Counted from the first letter of the stretch, positions 1 to 10,061 are shown. The stretch is DNA of 36,172 nt from an uncultured Clostridia bacterium (GCA_944388665.1 CALXJQ010000008.1:1-36172), one strand, 5' to 3'. Program-made: numbers and translations. Notes: generated by a model not told the origin, from the letters alone.

Positions 1-336
1 AATAGTCGCTGGTAAATTTCGAAAGGAATTACGAGAGGAAAGTCCGGGCTCCATAGAGCAATGATGCTAGATAACGTCTAGTAAGGGTGACCTTAAGGAA
101 AGTGCAACAGAAAAAAACCGCCTAAAATATTTAGGTAAGGGTGAAAAGGCGAGGTAAGAGCTCACCGCCACTGTGGTGACATAGTGGGCTGTGTAAACCC
201 CATCTGGAGCAACACCTAAGTAGAAGATTAAGCCTGCTCGGCGCCTTCTGAACTGCGTGGCTTGAGGTAAATAGCAATATTTATCCTAGATAAATGACTA
301 TTTTAAAAGACAGAACCCGGCTTATAGATTTACTCA
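1..336 (+). ncRNA. rnpB: RNase P RNA (class A), 5' end cut by a few bases
   Basis: This is the catalytic RNA of ribonuclease P, which matures tRNA 5' ends. Seen: the P4-side block GAGGAAAGUCCGGGCUCC near position 35, AGUGCAACAGAAA near 101, GGUAAGGGUGAAAAGGCG near 134, GGUAAGAGCUCACCGCC near 153, GUAAACCCCAUCUGGAGCAA near 194 and the 3' block GACAGAACCCGGCUUAUAGA near 311. This arrangement matches E. coli-like class A RNA rather than the B. subtilis class B type. The last bases (ATTTACTC, ending about 335) would form helix P1 with a 5' strand of which only AAT is inside the window, so about five bases are missing upstream (inference). Confidence 0.95.
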
Positions 337-342
337 AAAAAT

Positions 343-369
343 GAACTTTAAGGAACGTCCCTAAAGTTC
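343..369 (-). repeat. GGGACGTTCC palindrome at the plsC 3' end
   Basis: A 27-nt imperfect palindrome with arms GAACTTT/AAAGTTC. On the minus strand it reads GGGACGTTCC in the centre. The plsC stop codon (348-350) lies inside it. It sits between the convergent rnpB and plsC genes and probably acts as a terminator or RNA 3'-end hairpin (inference). Confidence 0.75.
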
Positions 370-1139
370 ATTTTTTCGTAAACACGATTTTTAAGTTCTT
401 TTACTGCTTCTGGTTTGCTTAAAGTTAAGTCTGGGTATTCTGCTGGTAGCACATAAAGTGAAAGAAATGGATGGCTTTTTAGGTGCTTGCGTATACCTGT
501 AGGCTCTTCATATTTGAATGTAAGTGGCACGATTGGCACGTTATTTCTTACAGCGAAGTCAAAGGCACCGTCTTTGAAGGGCCTTATTTTTTCACTGTAT
601 GATACGAGCGAGCCTTCTGGATAGATGTGTACGGTTTTGCCTTGTTTTAGTAGATTGTCTATGCCATTCATAAATGTTCTGGTGTATTTTATGTCTTTAG
701 GTATTGGTATGGCGTTAAGTAAACGCATAATGCCACCAACAACAGGGATTTTGAAACTATCTTCTAGTGCTGTGAAGTAAGTTTTTTGAAAGCGATTTGC
801 TAAACCAACCATAGTGCAATCTAATTCTTGTATGTGTTGTGAGACTGTGATTTTTGCACCTTTTATGGCTTTGATATTTTCTCTTCCTTTTATTTTTAAG
901 TTAAATAATAGTTTATCTAAAATTGTTAAAATCGGATATGCAATTAAATAAAGCAAATTTGAGAATATTGAAAATAGCGTGCCGCTTTCTAAAAAGGTAT
1001 ATGTATGATTATCTATGTCAATGTCAATAGGCTCAAGGTTATCATAATTGTCTTTTATATTTTCTTCAATATGTTCTTGAAAATCTGCATCTGAAAGTAC
1101 TCTTTCTTGCAATTTTGCATTGCTGAAAAATCTTTTCAT
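348..1139 (-). CDS. plsC: 1-acyl-sn-glycerol-3-phosphate acyltransferase family (PlsC-like)
   Basis: Likely membrane-associated acyltransferase of phospholipid synthesis, transferring an acyl chain to lysophosphatidic acid. Seen: the HX4D catalytic motif in SQHIQELD, the acceptor-binding motif YPEGS and the later block VPIVPLTF, in the family order, with a hydrophobic stretch (LFSIFSNLLYLIAYPILTIL) before the catalytic domain. I start it at ATG 1139 (263 aa, MKRFFSN...). An upstream TTG at 1160 overlaps the GAGGAG ribosome-binding site and is a poor start. The last residues (MNFRDVP) and the stop are encoded by the palindromic repeat, so the C-terminal tail is repeat-derived. The gene converges on rnpB and diverges from the PBP gene. 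The family is clear; the exact substrate is not. Confidence 0.85.
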   Translation of the reverse strand: MKRFFSNAKLQERVLSDADFQEHIEENIKDNYDNLEPIDIDIDNHTYTFLESGTLFSIFSNLLYLIAYPILTILDKLLFNLKIKGRENIKAIKGAKITVSQHIQELDCTMVGLANRFQKTYFTALEDSFKIPVVGGIMRLLNAIPIPKDIKYTRTFMNGIDNLLKQGKTVHIYPEGSLVSYSEKIRPFKDGAFDFAVRNNVPIVPLTFKYEEPTGIRKHLKSHPFLSLYVLPAEYPDLTLSKPEAVKELKNRVYEKMNFRDVP

Positions 1140-1252
1140 AAAACAAAAACATCTCCTCAATTTTATGTATTTTACACATTTATTTTATCATTTTTTGTCA
1201 AAAAAGTAAACATTTAAGACAAATATTGATGGCATAAATGTTCACTTTATGA

Positions 1253-1258
1253 TATAAT
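1253..1258 (+). promoter_or_regulatory. Probable -10 (TATAAT) for the PBP gene
   Basis: TATAAT lies 30 nt before the PBP start in the 148-bp divergent region between plsC and the PBP gene. No well-spaced -35 hexamer is evident. Confidence 0.4.
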
Positions 1259-1287
1259 ATGAAATATAAAAAATAAGGAGGAAAAAT

Positions 1288-3321
1288 ATGAAAAATAAAA
1301 GAACAATTATAATAACAATTTTTGTACTTATATTAGTAATTGCAGCTGGTGCAACCATGTTTATTTATTACCAAAGAAATGGGGAAAATGCTGCTAGGCA
1401 AGTACTAAGCGATTATGTTGATTTGCTTAATCAAAAAGATTATGATGCAATGTATACAAAAACAGCTAGTATGAATATGAGTGAAGAAGATTTTACAACA
1501 AGAAATCAAAATATTTATGAAGGTATTGGAGCCGAAAATGTGAGTGTTGATATTACTGGAGTAGAAAAAGCTGATAATGGCTATGATATTTCTTATAGTG
1601 AAAAAATGTATACTTCAGCAGGTGAAATTAATTTTTCTAATATTGCAAGAATAGTAAAAGAAGGCGAAGAGTATAAGCTAAAATGGAATTCAAGTATAAT
1701 TTTCCCAGAGCTAGGTGAAACAGATAAAGTGCGTATTTCTACAATAAAAGCAAAAAGAGGTAGCATATTAGATAGAAATGGAAATGCACTTGCAGAAGAT
1801 GGACAAATAGCTTCAGTTGGGATTGTTCCTGGTAAATTGGAAGAAGGAGATGCAAGAGAAAGTGCAATAGCAAAAATTTCAGAGCTTACAGGTGTTTCAG
1901 AAGACTATATAAATGAACAATTATCTGCATCTTATGTAAAAGACGATACATTTGTGCCAATAAGAAAAATTTCAGATTCAAACACAGAGCTAAAAGACCA
2001 GTTGCTTGAAATACCAGGAATATTGATAAATAAAATAGATGGAAGGGTATATCCACTTGGACAAGAGGCAGGGCATCTAATTGGATATGTTCAGGCAGTA
2101 AGTGCTGATGACCTAAAAAATCATGAAGGAGAAGGATACAACACAAATAGCGTTATTGGAAAAGCAGGATTAGAGCAGGCTTTTGAAGATACATTAAGAG
2201 GGATAGATGGTGCAGAAATTTATATAGAAGATCAAGATGGAAATAGAAAAATTGAATTAGCTAAACAAGACAAAAAGGACGGCCAAGATGTAAAATTAAC
2301 TATTGATAGTGATTTACAAAATGAAGTGTATGAACAAATGAAAGATGATAAGGGCTTTTTTGTTATAATGGAGCCACAAACGGGAGAACTACTAGCATTA
2401 GTAAGTACTCCAAGCTATGACTCAAATGATTTTTCTCTTGGAATGACTCAAACTCAATGGGATGAGCTAAATAATGATGAAGCTCAGCCATTATATAATA
2501 GATTTCTTCAAGCATACACGCCTGGCTCAACATTTAAACCAATTACAGGTGCTATAGGATTGACTACAGGTAAAATAAGTGCTAATGAAGACTATGGATA
2601 TACAGGAACTAGTTGGCAAAAAGATAGTAGTTGGGGAAATTACAGTGTAACAACATTAACGGCATATAATGGACCAAAAAATCTATTAAATGGTTTATTA
2701 TATTCAGATAATATTTACTTTGCACAATCAGCATTAAAAATAGGGGCAAAAGACTTCGCAAGTGGATTGGATAAGTTAGGCTTTAATGAGCAACTAGAAT
2801 TCCCATTAACGCTTGCAAAATCACAGTATGCAGCTAATAATGGTACATCAATAGAAGGAGAAACAAAACTTGCAGATTCTGGCTATGGTCAAGGAGATAT
2901 TTTAGTAAACCCTATATTTATGGCGTCAGTATATTCAGCATTTGCAAATGATGGTAATATGATAAAACCATATATTGAATATGATGAGAGTAAAAAAGGC
3001 ACTATTTATAAAGAAAATGCATTCACAGCAGAGGCAGCAAATACAATTAGAGATGATTTGATTCAAGTAGTAGAAAATCCTGCAGGCACTGCGCACGATA
3101 TGCAAATGCCTGGAGTAACAATTGCAGGAAAAACTGGAACAGCAGAGTTAAAAAAATCAAGTGATGACAAGGAAAGCGGAACACTTGGATGGTTCGATTG
3201 CTTTACAACTGATAGAGAAGAAGGAAATAATTTGTTAATAATAAGCATGGTAGAAAATGTGCAAGATAATTCACAAGGTGGAAGTCATTATTTAATAAGA
3301 AAAATTAGAACATTGTTATAA
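1288..3321 (+). CDS. Class B penicillin-binding protein with MecA_N domain
   Basis: D,D-transpeptidase that cross-links peptidoglycan at the outer face of the membrane. Seen: an N-terminal membrane anchor (about residues 7-27), an NTF2-like MecA_N region (about 33-145), a PBP dimerisation region (about 150-330) and a transpeptidase domain with all three active-site motifs: STFK (Ser414), SDN (473-475) and KTG (615-617). The length of 677 aa matches the PBP2a/B. subtilis PbpC type. The start follows AAGGAGG. The MecA_N architecture often goes with low beta-lactam affinity, but this cannot be read from sequence alone. The next gene follows 70 nt later, possibly cotranscribed. Confidence 0.92.
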   Translation: MKNKRTIIITIFVLILVIAAGATMFIYYQRNGENAARQVLSDYVDLLNQKDYDAMYTKTASMNMSEEDFTTRNQNIYEGIGAENVSVDITGVEKADNGYDISYSEKMYTSAGEINFSNIARIVKEGEEYKLKWNSSIIFPELGETDKVRISTIKAKRGSILDRNGNALAEDGQIASVGIVPGKLEEGDARESAIAKISELTGVSEDYINEQLSASYVKDDTFVPIRKISDSNTELKDQLLEIPGILINKIDGRVYPLGQEAGHLIGYVQAVSADDLKNHEGEGYNTNSVIGKAGLEQAFEDTLRGIDGAEIYIEDQDGNRKIELAKQDKKDGQDVKLTIDSDLQNEVYEQMKDDKGFFVIMEPQTGELLALVSTPSYDSNDFSLGMTQTQWDELNNDEAQPLYNRFLQAYTPGSTFKPITGAIGLTTGKISANEDYGYTGTSWQKDSSWGNYSVTTLTAYNGPKNLLNGLLYSDNIYFAQSALKIGAKDFASGLDKLGFNEQLEFPLTLAKSQYAANNGTSIEGETKLADSGYGQGDILVNPIFMASVYSAFANDGNMIKPYIEYDESKKGTIYKENAFTAEAANTIRDDLIQVVENPAGTAHDMQMPGVTIAGKTGTAELKKSSDDKESGTLGWFDCFTTDREEGNNLLIISMVENVQDNSQGGSHYLIRKIRTLL

Positions 3322-3391
3322 ATATCTTGTGTTTTGATGAAAAATTTTATATAATATGTGAAAATGTAAAAAAATTAAGGAGGCTGTTGAA

Positions 3392-5098
3392 ATGTATGAG
3401 AGAAGTGCAATTGTGCTGGAAAGACATATAGAAAAAATTTTGAATTTTGATGGAAAATATAATTTAAGGGACAATTATGAAAATTTTAAAGGTCTCATAG
3501 ATGAAATTGAAAAATATCAAATTTTAGCAAACCAGGAAAGTAGGGTAATTAAAGAGTTTGATAATACAGTACGAGAAATAGAAAATATTCAAAAAGAACA
3601 AGAAAAATTGTATAAATTAAATTTAAAATTAGAAGAAGATAGAAATAAGCTATTTAATGATTTAGATGAAGAGCCTCAAGTTTTAGAGGGAAAATTTGAA
3701 AAAATTGAAACAAATTTGTCTAAAAATAATGAGCAATTAAAAAATTTAAGTAGTGAATTTACTAAATATTTGAATGATTTTAATCAAAGACAGAAGGAAA
3801 GAAGCAAGTGCGAAAAGGCTAAAAGACTTGGCGAAGCTAATTATATAGAATATGTTAAAAAATCTATAGAATCATTCAATTCAATTGACCCTGAAGATGT
3901 TCTAAAATTAAAGGAGTTTGTGACCTCAAAAGAAAACACAGGGGAACAAGAGATTATTGATGCAATGACTAAAAATGGTAGAAATGAGAAAATTGGGTTC
4001 GATCATGAGGTATTGCAATTAGCTGTTTCAACTAGAATTGATATAGCTAAGAGAGAAGCGGAGTGCTACGTTTTAGGGTATGACAGAATGAAAAAATTAC
4101 TTGCTGAGGTTGACTCTGATAATATTGGCATAAAAAAATACGAAAAGGTGCTAAGAGACCTTTCAACAAAATTAACATTTTTAAATACTGAAAAAGAATA
4201 TCTTGTAGGATTTTTGGACTATGAAAGAATGACAGCAATTAGTGGAACAAAGGCACATAGAAAGATTATGGAACAAGCTTGTAAAAACTTTGAAGCAGAT
4301 GTAAAACAAATAAATAATTTGTATTATTTAATTTTAAGAGAAATTGCTAATAAGCATACTAAAAAAGCATATAAAGAATTGTACAATGCTACATATTTGC
4401 AAGGAATAGAAGCTAAAGAGAAGAATTTTGAGGAAGAAATAAATAATATTAATATAAATATGGCAACTGTAATAAATCCAAACTATTGGCGAATAGAGGG
4501 AATTTGCAATATTTATGAAGTCTTTCAGAATGAAGTTACACAGAAATTTGGCGTTGATTTATCTGAATTTGAACCAGAAGAGAAAAAATTTGATATTGAT
4601 GATGATTTAGAAATTGACGACGATGAGGAGGAAGAAAAAGCGCAAAATAAGCATAAAAAAGAAGATGATGACATTGAAATAGATGATGAAGATGAAGACG
4701 AATATGATCAACTTGATGAAGAAGATAGTCAATATTTCGAGCAGGATGATGATGATTTTGACGATGACGACTTTGATGCTGAAGAAAACGAAGAAGAAGA
4801 CAATAAAGGCAATGAAGACGATAAAGATGAGGACGACGAAGAAATAGAAGATGACTTCGACTATGATGATTTTGACTATGATGACGATGATGATGAAGAA
4901 GATGACTTTGAAGAAGACGACGATGATGAAGACAATGAAGAAAATGAAGACGAATATGAAGATGAAGACAACGATGATGATGACGAAGAAGATAATGATG
5001 ATGACGAAGAAGTAGCGAAAACAGCTGAAACAAAAGAAAACGCTAACGAAAAAGAACCTAAGAGTTTGTTAGATAGGTTATTTAAAAGCAGAAAATAG
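3392..5098 (+). CDS. Unknown coiled-coil protein with long Asp/Glu-rich tail
   Basis: Function not recognised. The 568-aa protein has an N-terminal helical part rich in charged heptad-like sequence (about residues 1-385, for example around EIENIQKEQEKLYKLNLKLE) with no signal peptide or membrane segment. An almost purely Asp/Glu tail follows (about 395-545), then a short basic end (KSLLDRLFKSRK). The tail is encoded by GAT/GAA runs that look like expanded codon repeats, which probably vary in length between strains (inference). AAGGAGG precedes ATG 3392. Its stop codon TAG is part of the GGAGG ribosome-binding site of the following lipid kinase, so the two genes are translationally close and surely cotranscribed. 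The acidic tail suggests binding to basic partners or metal, but nothing specific can be claimed. Confidence 0.75.
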   Translation: MYERSAIVLERHIEKILNFDGKYNLRDNYENFKGLIDEIEKYQILANQESRVIKEFDNTVREIENIQKEQEKLYKLNLKLEEDRNKLFNDLDEEPQVLEGKFEKIETNLSKNNEQLKNLSSEFTKYLNDFNQRQKERSKCEKAKRLGEANYIEYVKKSIESFNSIDPEDVLKLKEFVTSKENTGEQEIIDAMTKNGRNEKIGFDHEVLQLAVSTRIDIAKREAECYVLGYDRMKKLLAEVDSDNIGIKKYEKVLRDLSTKLTFLNTEKEYLVGFLDYERMTAISGTKAHRKIMEQACKNFEADVKQINNLYYLILREIANKHTKKAYKELYNATYLQGIEAKEKNFEEEINNININMATVINPNYWRIEGICNIYEVFQNEVTQKFGVDLSEFEPEEKKFDIDDDLEIDDDEEEEKAQNKHKKEDDDIEIDDEDEDEYDQLDEEDSQYFEQDDDDFDDDDFDAEENEEEDNKGNEDDKDEDDEEIEDDFDYDDFDYDDDDDEEDDFEEDDDDEDNEENEDEYEDEDNDDDDEEDNDDDEEVAKTAETKENANEKEPKSLLDRLFKSRK

Positions 5099-5108
5099 GA
5101 GGATAACT

Positions 5109-6029
5109 TTGAGTATAAAGGTTTTAACAATAATAAATCCAACATCTGGCAAAGGAAAGATATTAAATAAATCTGATGAAATAAAAAAGTATTTAGAAGA
5201 ACAAAAAATGGATGTTGATATCAAAATAACTAAAAAAGATTATAATGCAAAAAAAATAATTGAAAATTATGATGGCTCAGAAGACCTTATATTAGTATGT
5301 GGTGGAGATGGAACTTTAAATGAGACAATAACGGCAATGATGGAGAAACATCTATCAGATGTCTCTTTATCATTTATTCCACTTGGCACAACAAATGATT
5401 TGGCAAGAACTTTAAATTTACCAGTTAAAAACATAGAAATGACAAAATATCTGCTTCAGTCTAAAGCAAAAAAAATAGATGTTGGTAGATTTAATCAAAA
5501 AAAGTATTTTTGCTATGTTGCAGCATTTGGAGTAATGACAGATGTGTCTTACAGGACTTCTCAAAGAGCAAAGCATATTTATGGTAGGCTTGCATATTTT
5601 GCAAATGCATTTAAAGAGTTGCTAAAAATACCATCTTATCATATAAGAATAGAATATGATGGAAAAATTGTAGAAGATGAATTCATCTATGGCGGAATAA
5701 GTAACTCTGAATCTATTGCTGGACTAAGGTGGTTTGCAAAAGGTGAAATACAAATTGATGATGGCGTTTTGGAGGGAATATTTATTAGAAAGCCTAAAAC
5801 ATTGTTGGGATATTTTAAAATTTTGGGATCATTTTTCCAAAAAGACTATCATGATAATGAATACATATTATTTGCTCAAAGCAATTATTTTAAAATAGAG
5901 GCAATGGAAGAGATAAGCTGGACTATAGATGGGGAATTTGCAGGAAGACTGAAAAATGTAGAAATATCTGATTGCCCAAAAGCTATTGAGCTTGCAATTC
6001 CACATAATACAAAAAATAGAAAGGACTAA
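5109..6029 (+). CDS. dagK: Diacylglycerol kinase family lipid kinase (DagK/YegS type)
   Basis: Soluble lipid kinase that phosphorylates diacylglycerol or a related lipid with ATP, recycling diacylglycerol into phosphatidic acid. Seen: NPTSGKGK at the N-terminus, the nucleotide-binding GGDGTLNE motif, and PLGTTNDLAR, the three hallmarks of the DAGK catalytic fold. The length (306 aa) is typical. The start is TTG at 5109 with GGAGG seven bases upstream, overlapping the stop of the acidic protein. recJ follows after two bases, so this is a tight operon. Substrate specificity (DgkB versus other YegS-like kinases) is not determined. Confidence 0.88.
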   Translation: MSIKVLTIINPTSGKGKILNKSDEIKKYLEEQKMDVDIKITKKDYNAKKIIENYDGSEDLILVCGGDGTLNETITAMMEKHLSDVSLSFIPLGTTNDLARTLNLPVKNIEMTKYLLQSKAKKIDVGRFNQKKYFCYVAAFGVMTDVSYRTSQRAKHIYGRLAYFANAFKELLKIPSYHIRIEYDGKIVEDEFIYGGISNSESIAGLRWFAKGEIQIDDGVLEGIFIRKPKTLLGYFKILGSFFQKDYHDNEYILFAQSNYFKIEAMEEISWTIDGEFAGRLKNVEISDCPKAIELAIPHNTKNRKD

Positions 6030-6031
6030 GT

Positions 6032-7723
6032 ATGAATAAAAAATGGAATATATGTGATATAAATGAAAACAAGGTGGAAGAAATTTCGAAAAAATATAAT
6101 TTGAATAGGTTACTTTCTACAATATTAGTAAATAGAAATATAGTTGAAAAAAATGATATAGATTTATTTTTAAATCCTACAAGAAATGATTTTCATGATC
6201 CATTTTTAATGATTGATATTAAACCAGCAATAAATAGAATAAAAAAGGCAATATCAGATAAAGAAAAAGTAACGATATATGGTGATTATGATGTTGATGG
6301 GATTACAAGTGTTACAGTTCTAAAAAGCTTCTTGCACGACATAGGACTTGAAACATCGGTATATATACCAAATAGGTTGCATGAAGGATATGGATTAAAT
6401 AAAGAGGCAATTGCTAAAATTCATAAAGATTATAATAGTACACTAATGATAACTGTTGATTGTGGCATAACAGGTGTAGAAGAAGTCGAATTTGCAAAAA
6501 CACTGGGAATAGAAACAATAGTAACAGATCACCATGAACCAAGCAGCAAAATTCCTAAAGCAATAGCTGTAGTCGACAATAAAAGGCAAGAAAGCAAATA
6601 TCCTTTTAGAGAATTAGCAGGTGTAGGAGTTACATTCAAATTAATACAGGCATTAAGCATTGAGTTAGGACTAAAGCCAGAAGCATATCTAAAATATTTG
6701 GATATTGTATGCCTTGGAACTATTTCTGATATTGTACCATTAGTAGATGAAAATAGGGTCATTACAAAGTTAGGGCTAATGTTAGTAAATCAAACTAAAA
6801 ATATTGGATTAAAGTCCATAATTAATATTTCAGGCTATAAAAAAATAGACTCTAATGCGATATCTTTTGGTGTTGCACCAAGATTAAATGCTTGTGGGCG
6901 ATTAGGTAAAGCAGATGATGCATTGCAATTACTATTGTCTAACAATGTTATGGAAGTACAAGAATTAACTAAAAAAATAAATGGCTATAATTTAGAAAGA
7001 CAAAAAATAGAAAAGGAAATTTACGACAGTGCTATAGCCAAAATAGAAAAAGAAAATTTGGACAAAAATAATACAATAGTTGTAAGTGGAGAAAATTGGC
7101 ATCATGGTGTAATTGGAATTGTATCTTCAAAAATTACTGAAAAATACTTCAAACCAAGTATATTGCTAAGCTTTGATGGTGAAGCTGGAAAAGGCTCTGG
7201 AAGGAGTATACAGGGATTTGATTTGTATAATGCGCTTACTAAATGTTTAGATTGTATAGAGCAATTTGGTGGACATGCTATGGCAATTGGCTTGACAGTA
7301 AAAAAAGAGAAGCTGGATGAATTTAAAGAAAAGTTTGAAGAACAGGCTAGAAGTGAGCATATAGAAGATATAGTGCCAATTATTAATATAGATGCAAGGG
7401 TAAGTATTTCCGAAGTAAGCAGAGATATGGTAGAAAGCTTGAAAGGACTAGAGCCTTATGGCGAAGGAAATAGCATGCCAATATTTGCATTTAAAAATCT
7501 AAAAATTGATTCAATAAGAGCATTATCAGAAGGAAAACATCTAAAATTGACAATTAGAGAAAATAATACTATAGTAAATGCAATAGGATTTAATTTAGGA
7601 CAACTTGCTAATTTATATAAAATTGGAGATAAAGTCGATATTGCAGGAGTACTGGAAATAAATTCATTTAATGGTGTTGATAGTTTGCAGATAAATATTA
7701 AAGATATAATGAAATCTGTATAA
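6032..7723 (+). CDS. recJ: Single-stranded-DNA-specific exonuclease RecJ
   Basis: 5'-3' exonuclease of the DHH phosphoesterase family, acting on single-stranded DNA in recombination and mismatch repair. Seen: motif I YGDYDVDGITS, motif II MITVDCG, the DHH motif in VTDHHEP, and the DHHA1 motif EQFGGHAMAIG, followed by an OB-fold-like C-terminal region. At 563 aa it matches the Firmicutes family. It starts two bases after the lipid kinase stop and is followed by rel 20 bases later. The recJ-rel adjacency is common in Firmicutes. Confidence 0.95.
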   Translation: MNKKWNICDINENKVEEISKKYNLNRLLSTILVNRNIVEKNDIDLFLNPTRNDFHDPFLMIDIKPAINRIKKAISDKEKVTIYGDYDVDGITSVTVLKSFLHDIGLETSVYIPNRLHEGYGLNKEAIAKIHKDYNSTLMITVDCGITGVEEVEFAKTLGIETIVTDHHEPSSKIPKAIAVVDNKRQESKYPFRELAGVGVTFKLIQALSIELGLKPEAYLKYLDIVCLGTISDIVPLVDENRVITKLGLMLVNQTKNIGLKSIINISGYKKIDSNAISFGVAPRLNACGRLGKADDALQLLLSNNVMEVQELTKKINGYNLERQKIEKEIYDSAIAKIEKENLDKNNTIVVSGENWHHGVIGIVSSKITEKYFKPSILLSFDGEAGKGSGRSIQGFDLYNALTKCLDCIEQFGGHAMAIGLTVKKEKLDEFKEKFEEQARSEHIEDIVPIINIDARVSISEVSRDMVESLKGLEPYGEGNSMPIFAFKNLKIDSIRALSEGKHLKLTIRENNTIVNAIGFNLGQLANLYKIGDKVDIAGVLEINSFNGVDSLQINIKDIMKSV

Positions 7724-7743
7724 CAGAGAGGGAAGTGATATTA

Positions 7744-9925
7744 GTGATAACTATACAAGATGTTATAGCTAAAAGAAAAGAACATTCAAGGCGTGTAGAC
7801 ACGAAAAAGATTATGAAAGTATACAATTATGCTGTGCTTCATCATGGAGAACAACGCAGAAATTCACGGTGAGCCTTATATTGTGCACCCTCTTAATGTT
7901 GCTTATATTCTTGCAGATATAGGCCTTGATGACGACACAATTTGTGCAGCATTGTTACATGATGTGGTAGAGGATACGGATGTGACAAATGAAGATTTGC
8001 AGAAAGAATTTGGCAATGAAATTGCAGAAATGGTTGCAGGAGTTACAAAATTGGGTAAAATGCAATTTGAATCTGTAGAAGAGCAACAAGTTGAAAATTA
8101 TAGAAAAATGTTTTTAGCAATGGGAAAAGACATAAGAGTTATTCTAATTAAATTAGCAGATAGATTACATAATATGAGAACTCTAAAATTTTTAAAAAGA
8201 GATAGGCAAATTGCAAATGCAAAAGAAACAATGGAGCTATATGCTCCTTTGGCTAATAGACTTGGTGTATATTCACTAAAATGGGAACTTGAGGACTTAG
8301 CTTTTAAATATTTATATCCAGAGGAATATCACGAAATAGTTGAAGGGATTAATAAAAAGAGAGACGAAAGATTAAAATTCATAGAAAAAATAATGGCTGA
8401 TATTAGGGTCGGTCTAAAAAAACAAAGAATTGATGCAGAAGTTACAGGAAGGGCAAAACATTTATATAGTATTTATAGAAAGATGCAAAGAGACAATAAA
8501 ACTCTTGACCAAATATATGATTTATTTGCTTTGCGTATCATTGTAAATTCTATTAAAGATTGTTATGCTGCACTAGGTGTGGTTCATGAAATGTATACGC
8601 CTATGCCAGGCAGATTTAAAGATTATATTGCTGTGCCAAAACCAAATATGTATCAATCAATACATACCACACTTTTGGGCGATAAAGGTACTCCATTTGA
8701 GGTACAAATTCGTACGTGGGATATGCATAGAGTTGCAGAGTATGGTATTGCAGCCCATTGGGCATATAAAGAGGCAAGCTATTTTGGCAAGAAAAAGTCA
8801 GTAAAAGTCGAGGACGATAAATTGGCTTGGCTAAGGGAAACTTTGGAGTGGCAAAAAGATATGCAAGACCCTCAAGAGTTTTTAAATACACTAAAAACAG
8901 AGCTTTTTGAGGATGAAGTTTATGTATTTACTCCAAAAGGAGCAATAAAAGTATTGCCAAGAGGCGCAACTTCAATAGACTTTGCTTATAGCATACATGA
9001 GGAGATAGGCAATCATACAGTAGGTTGCAAAATAAATAGCAAAATGATGCCACTTATTACGCCATTAAATAATGGAGACATTGTAGAAATTATTACATCA
9101 GACAATTCAAAAGGTCCAAGTAGAGATTGGCTAAAATTTGTAAAAAGTACTAAGGCTAAAAATAAAATTCAGAGTTGGTTCAAGAAGGCGCAAAGAACTG
9201 AAAACATTGAAAAGGGTAAAGACTTGATAGATAAAGAGTTAAAGCGTATTGGCTTTAGCCACAGTGACTTATTTAAGTCAGAGTACATAGATCCGATGCT
9301 TGAAAAATATAAGTATAAAAATTTAGATGAAATGTATGCAGCTGTTGGTTTTGGTGGAAATTCCGCAGTAAAAGTTATTGCAAGAATGTTGCAAGAATAT
9401 AGAAAGGACCATAAAGAAGAAGACCTAGAGAAAACCATAGAAGAATTGGCAAAGTCAAAGCCTAGAAAGTCAAAGCCTTCTAGCTCAGGCGTTATAGTTA
9501 AAGGGATTGATAATTGCCTTGTAAAGCTTTCAAAATGTTGCAATCCATTGCCAGGAGATGAGATTGTAGGATATATAACAAAGGGAAGAGGAGTTTCTGT
9601 CCATAGAAAAGACTGCGTAAATGTCAAAAATTTACTTACAGATGAGAATAGGATAATTGATGTTGAGTGGTATGATGAGAGCAAATCATTATATCAAGCA
9701 GATATAGATGTAAGTGCAAATGACAGAAAAGGTCTATTAATGGACGTACTAAAAGCAGTGGGCACAACAAAAGCTAATATTTTAGGAGTTAACACTCGTA
9801 CGAGTAAGGAAAGAATAGCAACAATAGAGCTAACACTTGAAGTAGAAAATTTGGAAGATTTACAAAAAGCTCAAAGAGCCATTGAAAAGGTTGACAGTGT
9901 TTATGATGTACGTAGGAAAAAATAG
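7744..9925 (+). CDS. rel: RelA/SpoT bifunctional (p)ppGpp synthetase/hydrolase, with +1 frameshift at CGG 7867
   Basis: Makes and degrades (p)ppGpp in the stringent response. Seen: HD hydrolase domain (YIVHP, HDVVEDT), synthetase domain (GRAKHLYSIYRKM, FALRIIV), TGS domain (VFTPKGAIKVLPRGATSIDF), zinc-finger region (CCNPLPGDEIVGY) and a C-terminal ACT domain. The reading frame is split. GTG 7744 opens a frame whose 41 codons read as the expected N-terminus (VYNYAVLHHGEQRRNS), then CGG 7867-7869 is followed at once by an in-frame TGA. Skipping one base (the C at 7867) gives the conserved NSGEPYIVHP and a normal 726-aa protein. A downstream ATG (7829) in the second frame has no ribosome-binding site and would lose the first helix of the HD domain. 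Programmed frameshift, pseudogene and sequence error are the options. Confidence 0.9.
7864..7872 (+). other. Candidate +1 frameshift site in rel (TCA CGG TGA)
   Basis: In the GTG 7744 frame the codons are TCA, CGG, TGA. Skipping the C of CGG gives GGT (Gly) and the conserved SGEPY. CGG is the only codon between the correct N-terminus and the stop. Confidence 0.75.
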
Positions 9926-9965
9926 ATGTTTTTGGGTGTTTTTGGGGACGGAGGAAAAAAACATC
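9925..9965 (+). repeat. GATGTTTTT hairpin repeat after rel, copy 1
   Basis: A stem of GATGTTTTT with AAAAAACATC encloses GGGGACGGAGG. It begins at the last base of the rel stop codon and recurs after sufU (34161-34200). It carries the same GGGACG core as the other gene-end palindromes and is probably a 3'-end hairpin for rel. Confidence 0.6.
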
Positions 9966-10061
9966 CTCCAAATTTCCAATTCGTGCCACCAATATTAACA
10001 AATAAAACTTAGCATAATAAGCGATTGAAGATAGATTAGCGGAAGGAGTTATAGTATAAAA

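Noticed and set aside
4876..5145. Minus-strand Ser-rich frame opposite the acidic tail
   Set aside because: It is the antisense of GAT/GAA repeats, has no start signal, and overlaps a well-supported gene.
7829..9925. rel starting at ATG 7829 as an intact short gene
   Set aside because: There is no ribosome-binding site there, and the upstream frame from GTG 7744 encodes a correct Rel N-terminus that joins with one skipped base.
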